Source: Paractinoplanes deccanensis (GTDB lineage Bacteria; Actinomycetota; Actinomycetes; Mycobacteriales; Micromonosporaceae). From it: a DNA stretch of 64,000 nucleotides. The DNA lies in assembly GCF_016862115.1 (NCBI RefSeq), contig NZ_BOMI01000117.1:1-64000 (forward strand), given 5' to 3'. The position numbers and the translations under genes are program-made. This document shows, piece after piece, positions 36,605-46,300 of this stretch (positions are counted from its first letter, which is position 1; the number at the start of each line of letters is the position of its first letter). The notes beneath the pieces are model-generated. The model was given only the letters and a program-made list of their open reading frames with translations. It ran no database searches and was not told the origin of the DNA.

Positions 36605-37626
36605 CCACCACGCTGCGGCTGCGCCTCGGGCTCCTGGCACTGGTTGTCGTCGGGGGCCTGCTCGGTGCCGGGGGATACGTGCTGCACGTGCGCCAGAGCC
36701 AGGCCAGGGCGAGCGCCGAGGCCGCGCCCGTGGCCCAGGCCGGCGACCTCGGCGCGCTGCGGACGCGGCCGCACCTGGTCTTCCGGAGCACGGCGCTCGG
36801 CGACACGTACGGAAAGGTCGCCGTGGTGCCGTTGTCCGCGCCCGGCGGGCCCCGGGCGGTCACGTCCGCCTCGTGCGAACGTGTCTACGCCACGGCCGTG
36901 GACGCGATCTGCCTGTCCGCCAAGCGCGGCATCGTCACCACGTATCAGGCTCGCCTGCTCGACAGCGAGTGGCAGCCGACCCGGCAGCTGCCGTTGACCG
37001 GGCTGCCCAGCCGCGCTCGGCTGTCCCGGGACGGCTCGCTCGTCGCCACGACGACGTTCGTCTTCGGCGACTCCTACGCGAACCCGGGCCAGTTCTCCAC
37101 CCGGACCGTCGTGACCCGCACCGACGGCGAGGTCGTCGGCGACATCGAGAAGTTCACGCTGACCGTCGACGGCAAGGTGGTCGGCGCGGCGGACAAGAAC
37201 CTGTGGGGTGTCACCTTCGCGGACGACGACCGCTTCTACGCGACCGCATCGTCCGGTGGCAAGACCTGGCTCGTCGAGGGCAGCCTCGCCAAGCGCACCG
37301 TGAAGGCCCTGCGCGGCGACGTGGAGTGCCCGTCGCTCTCGCCGGACGGCACCAGGATCGGCTTCAAGAAGCACGGGGACCTGTCCGCCGGGCGCTGGCG
37401 GCTCGCCGTCTACGACCTGCGCACCGGCAAGGAGACGCTGCTGTCGGAGACCCGCAGCGTCGACGACCAGGTCGAGTGGCTCGACAACGACACCGTCGTC
37501 TACGGGGTGCCGCGCACGGCCGCCGACGGGACCGCCACCAGCGACGTCTGGCGCGTCCCGGCCGACGGCGGCGGCAGCCCCCAGGTGCTCGTCCAGGACG
37601 CGTGGTCACCGGCCGTCGTCCGGTGA
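36601..37626 (+). CDS. Membrane-anchored TolB-like beta-propeller protein
   Basis: 341 residues from GTG 36601 (GTGA overlap with the MFS gene). One N-terminal helix (about 5-28, LGLLALVVVGGLLGAGGYVL) anchors it outside the membrane. The remainder contains repeated blades with propeller-type motifs (CPSLSPDGTRIGFKK, RLSRDGSLVATTTF, LAVYDLRTGKETLL, DVWRVPADGGG), as in TolB/WD40-like proteins. No catalytic residues are apparent. It may be a scaffold or glycan-binding protein accompanying the MFS transporter or secretion machinery. Confidence 0.7.
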   Translation: MTTTLRLRLGLLALVVVGGLLGAGGYVLHVRQSQARASAEAAPVAQAGDLGALRTRPHLVFRSTALGDTYGKVAVVPLSAPGGPRAVTSASCERVYATAVDAICLSAKRGIVTTYQARLLDSEWQPTRQLPLTGLPSRARLSRDGSLVATTTFVFGDSYANPGQFSTRTVVTRTDGEVVGDIEKFTLTVDGKVVGAADKNLWGVTFADDDRFYATASSGGKTWLVEGSLAKRTVKALRGDVECPSLSPDGTRIGFKKHGDLSAGRWRLAVYDLRTGKETLLSETRSVDDQVEWLDNDTVVYGVPRTAADGTATSDVWRVPADGGGSPQVLVQDAWSPAVVR

Positions 37627-37643
37627 CCGTCAAGGAGTGAAAC

Positions 37644-38681
37644 GTGCAGGATCGACCTGAGGTGATGTTCCGGCTCAGCGGCCGGGTCGACGTCGACGAC
37701 TGGCGCCGTCGCCACGAGCGCGGGGAGGTCCCCGACGCGTGGCCGTACGGCCTGGACCGCATGGCGGCGCACGGGGTCCGGGTGACGCCGGCGCCCGCGT
37801 ACACCGGCGACCCGCGCGTCGCCCGTCTCGCGCGGGGCCTGGGCGGCCGGTACGAATGGCTCGAGTCCCGCACCTCGGCCGGTGCCCCGGACGCAGTGCT
37901 CTGCTGGGACGAGCGCGTGGGTGTGCCCTCGGCGAGGAACGCGCGCGGCCCGAAAGTCCTCACCGGCGTGATCTGGCTGACCGACGAGCAGCGCACCAGC
38001 CGCACCCACCGCCTCCTGGCCGGCTCCGCCCTGCGGCGTGCGCACCGGGTGTGGGCGCTCTCCTCGGCGCAGTTGCCGGTGCTGCGCGACGACTTCGGCG
38101 TGCCCGAGAAGCACCTGGTGCACCTGCCGTTCGGCATCGACACCGACTTCTTCCGCCCCGCGGCCACCGACCCGGAGCCCGGCCTGGTGATCGGGGCCGG
38201 CAACGACCGGCACCGCGACCACCCTGCCCTCGTCGCGGCCGTCGGCACCCTGCGCCGCACCGACCCGGCCGTCCGCCTCGAACTGGCGACGAGACAGGCG
38301 ATCGAGGTCCCGGCCGAGCTCGGCGCCCGGCACACCGCCCTGACCCACCCGCAGATGCGCGCTCTCTACGGTCGCGGTGCGGTGGTCGCGGTGGCCCTGC
38401 GCCCCAACCTCCACGTCAGCGGCATCTCGGTGATCCTGGAGGCGATGGCCTGCGGCCGCCCGGTGGTCGTCAGCGACACCCCGGGCATGCGCGACTACGT
38501 CACCCACGGCAGCACGGGTCTGCTGGTCCCGCCCGGCGAGGTGAGCGCGTTCGCCGCCGCGATCCGCGACCTGCTGACCGACCCACAGCGGGCGGCCGAG
38601 ATGGGCGCCGCCGCCCGCCGCGACGTGGAGCGCCGATTCAGCACCCAGGTCCAGGCGGGCCATCTCGCGGCGCTCTTGTGA
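37644..38681 (+). CDS. GT4-type glycosyltransferase
   Basis: 345 residues from GTG 37644 with AAGGAG placed 6 bases before it. The GT-B C-terminal domain is clear: VHLPFGIDTDFFRP, then ISVILEAMACGRPVVVSDTP with the E(x7)E-type donor site, and GSTGLLVPPGEV. The N-terminal domain is short and diverged. It would transfer a sugar from a nucleotide donor to the growing polysaccharide on the cytoplasmic side of the membrane. It is the last gene of the operon starting at 30481. Confidence 0.82.
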   Translation: MQDRPEVMFRLSGRVDVDDWRRRHERGEVPDAWPYGLDRMAAHGVRVTPAPAYTGDPRVARLARGLGGRYEWLESRTSAGAPDAVLCWDERVGVPSARNARGPKVLTGVIWLTDEQRTSRTHRLLAGSALRRAHRVWALSSAQLPVLRDDFGVPEKHLVHLPFGIDTDFFRPAATDPEPGLVIGAGNDRHRDHPALVAAVGTLRRTDPAVRLELATRQAIEVPAELGARHTALTHPQMRALYGRGAVVAVALRPNLHVSGISVILEAMACGRPVVVSDTPGMRDYVTHGSTGLLVPPGEVSAFAAAIRDLLTDPQRAAEMGAAARRDVERRFSTQVQAGHLAALL

Positions 38682-38737
38682 GCTCCTGACACCGCAACGG
38701 CACCTGCCGCACCGACCGGCCGCCGGCCAGGCGCAGA

Positions 38738-38958
38738 TCTTGCTCATCGACTGACGGAGCCCGGCCGCCTTGGGCTCCGTGATCGGAGTGGAAGATCGCT
38801 CCGACCAGGCTGACCCGTGTGCGGACGGCGGGGTGCAGGGCGTCAACGACGGGTTCGGTGCGCAGGTGATCGGCGATGGTGGTCACCGTCCGCCGGCGCA
38901 GCCGCAACCCGCGCAGGTGGTGCCGGCGCGTCACCCGGGCGACCTTCTTGTGCTTCAC
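38738..38958 (-). pseudogene. IS3-family transposase (orfB) remnant
   Basis: A short minus-strand frame reads HKKVARVTRRHHLRGLRLRR, then ADHLRTEPVVDALHPAVRTR and VGAIFHSDHGAQ, which match two separate parts of IS3-group orfB: the HTH_21 region and the rve integrase core around the second catalytic Asp. About 70 codons that normally lie between them are deleted, and the frame is lost afterwards (LRQSMS appears in a neighbouring frame). It is a relic within the 387-bp gap 38682-39068; the rest of that gap shows nothing recognisable. Confidence 0.6.
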
Positions 38959-39068
38959 CGCCGGCCGGCCCTCGACGTCGGCCCTCTACGTCGGCAGAGA
39001 CCATGCCCGGCTGACGCTCGACGGGGCCGGCCGGGCACGGGCCACCAGCCACCGGTGCCGGTGCGGTG

Positions 39069-40301
39069 CTAACGCGGGCCGTACACCTCGTCCTCGATGG
39101 CGCGCACGGTGGCGCGCTGGGCGTTGTCCCAGGCCACCGGCCGCACGCTGGCGCTGATCTCGGCCGGTGCGGCGGCCTTGCCGGTGACCACGTCGCTGAG
39201 GGCGTCGGCCAGGCCCAGCGGAGTGGGCGGGGCCCAGCGCACGTGCGGGTTGTCGAGGCTCGCCCGGGCGTAGCGGGACTCGCCGGTCACCGGGACCACG
39301 CCGCACGCCAGCATCTCGTCCGGCACCAACGAGACATTGGTGAACGACAGGGCCAGCCCGGCCGCGCACCGGTTGTAGAGCTCGCTGAGCTGCGCCGGCG
39401 TGAGGTGGCCGTGGTTGGTCACCGGGAACGGCATCTGCACCGTCGGGTCGCCGAAGAGGTGGATCTCCTGGTCGGGGTGGCGCCGGTGGAACTCGCGAAG
39501 CGCCAGCAGGCCCAGCGCGAAACCGCGCCGGGCCGTGTCGCGCTTGGCGTAGAAGACCACGCCCTCGCGCGGCGAAGGCTCGGTGCAGCGGTACACCGCG
39601 TCGTCCCAGCCGAACTCGGCGACGTCGGCGGTGGCGCCGAACTGGTCGTGCAGCAGGTCGGCGAGCATCCGGCCCACCGTGATGGGCCGGAACCCGAACC
39701 GGTACGTGTCCTCGGCCAGCGCGTATTCGGCGCCCTGAGGGTAGAACCAGGGCTCGAAGTCCTGAATGAAATAGAGCCGCCGGGTGGCCACCTCGGACCG
39801 TGACGCGAGCACGTGCGCGGTCGGCCAGCCCGTGGCCACGTAGGCGTCGAGCGGAGCCAGGCCCGCGGCCACCGACCTGATCTCGGCCCGCACTCCCGGC
39901 CAGGCGCCCCGGATCACGTCGGTGTGCCGTTCGAGCTCGCCGTCGAAGACGTCGTACAGGTAGATCACGCAGGTGTGCCCGGCCGCCTCGAGCGCCTCCA
40001 CCATGCGGAACATGGTGGTGTGGCCGCCGGAGCCCGCGCCGGGCGGCGTGCAGATCCGCCCGACTCCCAGCGGGGTGCCGGGCGCCGGGCGGGTCGCCGG
40101 CACCGCGAGCTCGAGACCCCGGGAGTCCGCCACGTCGTCGTACCGCAGCGGGAAGTCCAGCGCCGAGGCGCCGAGCTTGTGGTAAGCCACTCGGGCGACC
40201 CGCTGGGCGAAGCCGCGCGCGCCGTGCTTGCGCAGCAGCCGCACCGTCTCCCTCGAACGGGCCGCCGCGGAACCGGCGCTGATCAATCCCACTCCGCTCA
40301 C
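39069..40301 (-). CDS. WsaF-like glycosyltransferase (GT-B)
   Basis: 410 residues from ATG 40301. After a helical N-terminus, ICTPPGAGSGGHTTMFRMVE opens a Rossmann domain, and FIQDFEPWFYP is a hallmark of WsaF-type rhamnosyltransferases. The C-terminal half has FYAKRDTARRGF, EIHLFGDP and SFTNVSLVPDEMLACGVVPV resembling the donor-binding Rossmann domain. A rhamnosyl donor would be consistent with the complete rml pathway in this locus; the specificity is inference. Last gene of the GT2-ABC operon. Confidence 0.75.
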   Translation of the reverse strand: MSGVGLISAGSAAARSRETVRLLRKHGARGFAQRVARVAYHKLGASALDFPLRYDDVADSRGLELAVPATRPAPGTPLGVGRICTPPGAGSGGHTTMFRMVEALEAAGHTCVIYLYDVFDGELERHTDVIRGAWPGVRAEIRSVAAGLAPLDAYVATGWPTAHVLASRSEVATRRLYFIQDFEPWFYPQGAEYALAEDTYRFGFRPITVGRMLADLLHDQFGATADVAEFGWDDAVYRCTEPSPREGVVFYAKRDTARRGFALGLLALREFHRRHPDQEIHLFGDPTVQMPFPVTNHGHLTPAQLSELYNRCAAGLALSFTNVSLVPDEMLACGVVPVTGESRYARASLDNPHVRWAPPTPLGLADALSDVVTGKAAAPAEISASVRPVAWDNAQRATVRAIEDEVYGPR

Positions 40302-40328
40302 CGGAGCCGTCCCTTCCGCCCGTGCGGG

Positions 40329-41153
40329 TCAGATGCTGAGGATGCCGAGTTTGCGCGCCAGGCGCAGCGCCCGGTCGAACAGCCAGATGCCGGAGGTGAA
40401 CGCCACGACGCAGAACCCGGCCAGGATGGCGAGCAGCACCGGTGCCGACAGCTCGCCCGGAATCGGCTCGCCCATGAGGAGCTGCCGCTCGGCGCTGATC
40501 ACGTAGAAGTGAGGCACCAGGTAGCTGACCCACCGGATCCAGTCGGGCAGCACGCTGATCGGGAACAGCGCGCCACCGACCACGGAGGCCGCGAGACCGT
40601 AGAGCATCACGACCGGCTCGCCCCGCTTGAACAGCACCAGGAACGCCGCGGCGTAGGTGCCCAGCGCGTTGCACGCCACGATGCCGAGGAAGAGCCCGAC
40701 CAGCCCGAGCGGGATGCCGGAGGCGACGATCGGCGCGCCGAGCAGCCAGCCGATCGCGATCATCACGCAGGCGAGCAGCGCGCCGGTCACGCTGCGCCAG
40801 ATGTTCATCGCGACCGGGATGAGCGCCCAGGGGACCGGCTCGATGAGGTAGGTCTCGAGGGTGCCACGCTCCTGCGCGAACTGGAGCCGGCTGGTGAGGC
40901 CGGTCAGCGCGTCCTGGAGGCCGGCGATGACCGCCGTGCCGATCAGCATGAACACGAAGATGTCGCCGCCGGCGCCGAGGAACGTGGCCTGGAAGTAGTA
41001 GAGGAGCACAGGGAACACCACGGCGAGATAGCGCATCACGGTGGAGAGCGGGAACATCCGCTCCTCCACCAGGTCGATGCGGATGTAGCCGGCCAGGGTG
41101 TCCAGCACCTTGCGGCCGAACGACCGCTCCGGGATGAGCGAAACGGCCGTCAC
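40329..41153 (-). CDS. ABC-2 type transporter permease
   Basis: 274 residues from GTG 41153, overlapping the ATPase stop (GTGA). Six hydrophobic segments are visible, beginning at about residues 38-58 after an amphipathic start, with ALFPISVLPDWIRWVSYLVP between the last helices, the usual ABC-2 membrane-domain ending motif. It pairs with the ATPase encoded upstream to form a dimeric exporter, like Wzm-Wzt for polysaccharides or lipid-linked glycans. It could instead export another lipid. Confidence 0.82.
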   Translation of the reverse strand: MTAVSLIPERSFGRKVLDTLAGYIRIDLVEERMFPLSTVMRYLAVVFPVLLYYFQATFLGAGGDIFVFMLIGTAVIAGLQDALTGLTSRLQFAQERGTLETYLIEPVPWALIPVAMNIWRSVTGALLACVMIAIGWLLGAPIVASGIPLGLVGLFLGIVACNALGTYAAAFLVLFKRGEPVVMLYGLAASVVGGALFPISVLPDWIRWVSYLVPHFYVISAERQLLMGEPIPGELSAPVLLAILAGFCVVAFTSGIWLFDRALRLARKLGILSI

Positions 41154-42136
41154 TTGCTGCCTCCGGTGGTGTAGACGCGGGCGATCAGATCGCGCAGCGG
41201 CATCGGGATCTCGCGTACGTGCTCGATGGAGTCGGCGAGCGGGCCCAGCCCCGCGAGGACCGCGCCGACCCGGTGTTTGCCGCCGAGCCGGCAGCGCACG
41301 CTGAGGTCGTCGACGGCCACGTCGAGCCCGCGGGCGCGCAGGTCGTCGGCGATCGTGGCGGCCGCGCCGTGGTCGGCGGTGACCAGCTCCAGCTCGGGGT
41401 GGTCCCACTCGCGGCGCAGGTCCTCCAGGTCGCCGTCGTACTTCACCCGGCCGCGGTCCATCAGCAGGGCGTGTGACTGGAGGGCCTCGATCTCCTCGAG
41501 CCGGTGCGAGGAGATGAGCACGGCGAGCCGCTCGCGCTCGACGAGCTCCGTGATGAGCTCGAGCAGGCCGTGCGCCGCGATCGGGTCGACAGCGCCGGTC
41601 GGCTCGTCGAGGATCAGCGCGCGTGGGCCCGGCAGCAGCGCCCGGGCGAGCCGCAGCCGTGCCTTCATGCCGGCGGACAGGCCCGCCACGACGGAGTCGG
41701 CCTGCGCCACCAGGTTCACCTGCTCCAGCGCGTACGGGATGCGCTCGGCCAGCAGCTTGGCCGGCATGCCCTGCAGGCGGCCGTGCATGTGCAGGTTCTC
41801 CCGGCAGGTGGCCCGCATGAGCAGGCTCCGGTCCTCGGCCGGCATCCAGCCGACGATCTGCCGGATCCTCTCGGAGTCGCGCTCCGCATCGAGGCCCATG
41901 ACCGTTGCCGAGCCGCCGGTGGCGGTGGTCAGGCCGACCAGGATGCGGAACATGGTCGTCTTGCCGGCGCCGTTGGGGCCGACGATCGCGCAGATCTCAC
42001 CCGCGTGCACCGCGAGGTTCACGCTGTCCAGCGCGCGCACGCTCTCGGTGAGGTGGGAGCGTGCGAAGACCCGCATCCAGCGGGGTGTCGGCTCGTAGAC
42101 CTTGGACAACTGCGACAGTTCGATGACCGCGCTCAC
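41150..42136 (-). CDS. ABC transporter ATPase (Wzt/NodI-like)
   Basis: 328 residues from GTG 42136, overlapping the glycosyltransferase gene's stop by four bases. Walker A GPNGAGKT near residue 56, signature LSAGMKARLRLARALL, Walker B ALILDEPTGAVDP and the switch His in ISSHRLEEIE are present. The C-terminal extension of about 80 residues is not a Wzt carbohydrate-binding domain and resembles the NodI/drug-type ABC-2 ATPases. It powers the permease encoded next. Confidence 0.88.
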   Translation of the reverse strand: MSAVIELSQLSKVYEPTPRWMRVFARSHLTESVRALDSVNLAVHAGEICAIVGPNGAGKTTMFRILVGLTTATGGSATVMGLDAERDSERIRQIVGWMPAEDRSLLMRATCRENLHMHGRLQGMPAKLLAERIPYALEQVNLVAQADSVVAGLSAGMKARLRLARALLPGPRALILDEPTGAVDPIAAHGLLELITELVERERLAVLISSHRLEEIEALQSHALLMDRGRVKYDGDLEDLRREWDHPELELVTADHGAAATIADDLRARGLDVAVDDLSVRCRLGGKHRVGAVLAGLGPLADSIEHVREIPMPLRDLIARVYTTGGSK

Positions 42137-43212
42137 AGGGACCTCACTGCTCCGAGCACTCCCGTGTGCCGCCAGCGGCGCCAGCGGGCGTGGAAGATGG
42201 CTTTGTCGACGGCGGCCGTCACGGGCGCCGGGATCAGGGGCCCGCGGCTGCGGCCGGGTAGCCGCGAGCAGTGGGCGAACAGCCGGGTCTCGCGCACCGT
42301 CGGATCGACCCGCTCGGCGAGCGCGACGAGCTCGGCAGCGTTCTCGGCGGGGGAGCCGTTCTCGTATGCCTGCCGCACCGTGACGAGGGCCTCCCGGGCC
42401 ACTGCCCGGGCGGCGGCGGCCCGCAACGCGGGCGAGCCGGGAACCAGGGCGCCGTCGCCGGCGAAGAAGGCCTCGAAGGCCTTCCATCGCTCGGACAGAT
42501 CGGTGAGCACACCGGCGAACTGCGAGGAGTGCATGTTGCCGCCGTGCACCCGGTAGAACGCGAGGTCGGCACCGTTGACCCGGCCGACCTGCGCGCGGGC
42601 GGCGGCGCGCAGCCACAGCAGGAAGTCGGCCGAGTGGGGCAGTTGCGGGTCGTAGCCCCCGAGCTCACGCATGAGCGACGTGCGCAGCATGACCTCCGGG
42701 GTGGCGATCGGGTTGCCGCCGCGGCGGCTCACTTTCGCCAGCCAGTCGGCGCCCTCCCACACCGTCCAGGACCGAGCCTGGGTGCGCGCCGGCCGCGGGA
42801 CGTCGACGAAGGTCGGCGCGAAGCCGTAGACCATGCCGACGCCCGGGTTGTGCTCCATCAGCGCTGCCGACTGGGCCAGGGCGCCGGGCACCACGACGTC
42901 GTCGGCCGACAGGAGCACCACGTAGTCGCCCTCGGCCGCGGCGAGGCCCTCGTTGTAGGTGGCGATGTGGCCCTTGTTGGTCTCGTGGGCGAGCAGCCGC
43001 ACGCGAGGGTCGGCCTCGGCCAGCTGCCGTGCGACGGCCGCGCTGCCGTCCGGTGAGGCGTCATCGACGATGAGCACGTCCATCTCGACGCCGGGCTGGT
43101 CCAGCACGGTCCGCAGGCAGTCGGCGAGGAAGTGACCGTAGTTGTAACACGGGATGACGACCGAGACTCGTGGACGCGACCGCAGGGGCCGGGGAGGTGT
43201 TTTGACCGTCAT
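42133..43212 (-). CDS. GT2 glycosyltransferase
   Basis: 359 residues from ATG 43212. The GT-A fold shows VSVVIPCYNYGHFLADCL, DVLIVDDASPDGS and the DxD-like metal motif LLSADDVVV, with GGYDPQLPHSADFLLWLRAA marking the catalytic ED-like region. The C-terminal 100 residues are helical. It acts on the cytoplasmic face as part of the surface glycan assembly, first gene of the operon with the ABC exporter. Confidence 0.83.
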   Translation of the reverse strand: MTVKTPPRPLRSRPRVSVVIPCYNYGHFLADCLRTVLDQPGVEMDVLIVDDASPDGSAAVARQLAEADPRVRLLAHETNKGHIATYNEGLAAAEGDYVVLLSADDVVVPGALAQSAALMEHNPGVGMVYGFAPTFVDVPRPARTQARSWTVWEGADWLAKVSRRGGNPIATPEVMLRTSLMRELGGYDPQLPHSADFLLWLRAAARAQVGRVNGADLAFYRVHGGNMHSSQFAGVLTDLSERWKAFEAFFAGDGALVPGSPALRAAAARAVAREALVTVRQAYENGSPAENAAELVALAERVDPTVRETRLFAHCSRLPGRSRGPLIPAPVTAAVDKAIFHARWRRWRHTGVLGAVRSL

Positions 43213-43277
43213 GGCGATGCCCAGACACCTTTCTTCGTATCGCTGACCAGGCTTCCGTACGCGCTGTGCCCGTCACA

Positions 43278-43315
43278 ACCGCCGCCCGTGTCGGGAAATC
43301 GATACGGGCGGCGGT
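43278..43315 (-). terminator. Strong hairpin after the DUF4082 protein gene
   Basis: ACCGCCGCCCGT and ACGGGCGGCGGT are perfect 12-bp arms around a 14-base AT-richer loop, downstream of the stop at 43334 on the minus strand. It closes the Wzz-Wzy-DUF4082 operon and separates it from the GT2-ABC operon. Confidence 0.7.
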
Positions 43316-43333
43316 CCAGATCGGACGGCCGGG

Positions 43334-46300
43334 CTATTCGGCGCTGAACAAGACGTCGACCCAGTAGTTGTGGTTCGAGCCCGCGGTCGGTGCCTCGCCG
43401 CCCGCGCCGTACCGGTAGACCGCGCCTCCCGCCGGAACATGCAGGGGCGAATTGTCCAGTCCCGCGGCGAGACCGTTCCCGTCGACGGCGTAGTAGCCGA
43501 CCGTGGTGTGGTACGACGCGGTGTACGTCGTGTTCGCCTCGATCGTCACCGGCTGGTCGAACAGCACGGTCTGCCAGCCGGAGGCCGATTCGTTGCCGAA
43601 GGTGGCGGTCGCCCGCGGGGCGCCGGTCGGCGACCACAGCGTCGCCGTGTGCGGCCCGGTGTTCTGCGCGCCCTTGTAGAAGCGGATGCCGGTGACCGTC
43701 CCGGCCACGTCCGAGCGGAACTTGACACCGACCTCGAGGGCGCCGGCGTCGTTCCAGCTCGGGTTGGCCGGCACGGCGTTGGCCGCGAACAGCGACGTGG
43801 CCGTCCCGGCGGTGACCGACGGGGTGGGCGTCGGCGAGGTGGTCGGCGGCGTGGTCGTGGGCGGGGTGGTCGTCGGCGTGGTCGTCGTCGGCGTCGGCGA
43901 GGTGACCGTCGGCGTCGGTGTCGGCGTCCGGGTCGGGATCGGCGTGCCCTCGGCCACGAACAGCGGATCCACCCAGTAGTTGGTGTGGCCGTACGTGTTC
44001 TCCGGGAACGTGCTCGACGAGTTGTACCCGTAGACGCCGTTGTCACCCGCGGGCGCGGTCAGCGGCCCGCTGGTCAGGTCGGTCTCGAAGTAGCCGGAGT
44101 CGCCGGAGTAGTGCCCGTTCGGCGCGAAATAGGAGGCCACGTACGTGGAGCCGGCGGTCACCGTCACCGGCGAGGCGAAGTACGCGGTCTGCCAGCCGGT
44201 GGCCGACTCGTCGGCGAACGTGGCGCTCGCCATCGGGCTGCCGTCGGCCTTCCAGAGGTTGCCGACGTGCGTGCCGGTGTTGCCGGCACCCTTGTAGAAC
44301 CGCACGCCGATCACCGAGCCGCTGACCGAGGGGCGGAACTTGACGCCGAGCTCGACCGCCGACGAGTCGTCGATCGACGGGGTCCCCGGCGTGGCGTTGC
44401 CGGCGAAGAGCTTGGCGATGGCCGCGTCCGGGTCGGTGGTGAACGACCACGTGTACGGCACGGCCAGCGGGTTGCCGTCGACGTCCGACGCGTTCACCGT
44501 CGCCGTGTACGTGCCCGGGGTGGGCAGCGGCGCGGCCGGGGTGAACGTCGCCGTGCGGGTGGCGGCGTTGTAGGCCACCGACCCCGGGATCGTCGCCCCG
44601 TCGGCGTCCTTGAGGGCGAACTGCAGGGAGGACGTCACGACGGTCTCGCTGAACGACACCGTGGGCTTGACCGTGTCGGGCGCGTCGATGCTCGCGTTCA
44701 AGGGGCTGACCGCCACCACCGACGGCGGCGTGGCCGACGACGGCACGAACGTCACGTCGACGTAGTAGTTCGAATCGCGGTAGCTGTTGGCCGGCATGCC
44801 CGTGCCGTAGGTGAACAGGCCGTTGCGGTGGCCGGGTCTGGAGGGATCCGCGGCCAGGGCGACGTTCTTCGTGCCGTAGCTCTGCTTCCAGACGTCGGCC
44901 GAGTAGTGCCCGTTCGGGGCTCGGTACGACGCGACGTAGCTGGTGCCCGCCTGCACCGCGACGGGCTCGGCGAACTGCACCTGCTGCCAGCCGGTGGCGC
45001 TCTCGTTCTCGAAGGTGGCGTGGGCTCGGCGGATGCCGTCCGCGGTCCACAGGCTTCCGGTGTGGGTGCCCGTGTTGCCGGCGCCCTTGTAGAACCGAAC
45101 GCCGGTGATCATGCCGTCGGTCTGCGGGGTGAACCGCACGCCGAGCTCGGTCGACTGGGTGTCGTCGATCGCGGTCAGCGCCGGCACGGCTCGGCCGTAG
45201 ATGGTGCTCGGGCCGTTGAGCACGATCCGGCGTGAGGCCGGCTGCCCGATGTTCGCGCTGTCGTCGACGGCCCGCGCGACCACGGTCTGGCTGCCGATGC
45301 CGCTGGAGTAGAAGGTGTAGCTCCACGAGGTGGTGCCGGTGGCCGGGTGCCAGGTGGCACCGCCGTCGGTCGAGACCTCGACGCCGGCGACCTGCCCACC
45401 GCCGGTGTCGGCGGCCGTGCCGGTCAGGGTGACCTGCGCCCCGTTGACGACCGTGCTGCCACCGGCCGGCGCCGTGATGACCGTCGTCGGAGCGGTCGTG
45501 TCGGTCGAGGGCGACGCCGGAGTCAGCCCGGACATCAGCGTCGCGGGCAGCACGCTCATGTCGGCGAAGAGGTTGACCGTGGCCTGCTGCATGCGCTTGT
45601 CGGGACCGTCGTCACCGTGCGGGTCGTGATAGTCGTCGAGGCCCCACGCGTACTGGATGCTGCCGGCCGAGAAGACCAGGGCGCCGCTGGGGGCGCGGTA
45701 GAGCGTGAGGTGGTGAGTGGTCGTGCCCTCCGTGACCTCGTTGCCCCAGTCGCGCAGGTATTCCGGCGTCGGTCCGGTGGTCTCGGAGAGCCGGATCAGG
45801 CCCGCCGGACGGAAGCCGTTGTCCAGGTCCTCGTCCGACTCGTAGCCGACCGTGTCCTCGGTGAAGGACGTCGAGGTGCTCGTGGACAGGCCGGCGCCAC
45901 GCCACAGGCGGTATCCGGCCATCTTCGCGGGCACGGTGAGCGCCAGCTGGTTGTGGTTCGACACGTATGCCGTGCCGGTGAGCGCGTTCTCCGGTTGCGC
46001 CGCACCGACCGCCTCGGGCCCTTCGAAGCGTGGATCGCGCCAGGTGCCGGTCCACTCGTTGCTCGGGTCGATGTCGTCGTTGGACCACGTCTCCTTGTAC
46101 GAGACCAGGGTCCGGTACGGGGTGTTGCTGCCGTCCTGACTGTTTTCCCAGCGCGTGCGCCAGTAGACCTCGTTGCCGCTGAAGAAGGCCAGGTTCACGC
46201 CCGCGTCGCGGGCCGCCTCGACGTTCGCCCGTTCCTTGCCCGACCAGTACTCGTCGTGGCCGACGGAGAGGAAGACGCGGTGGTTCCTGAGCAGCTCACC

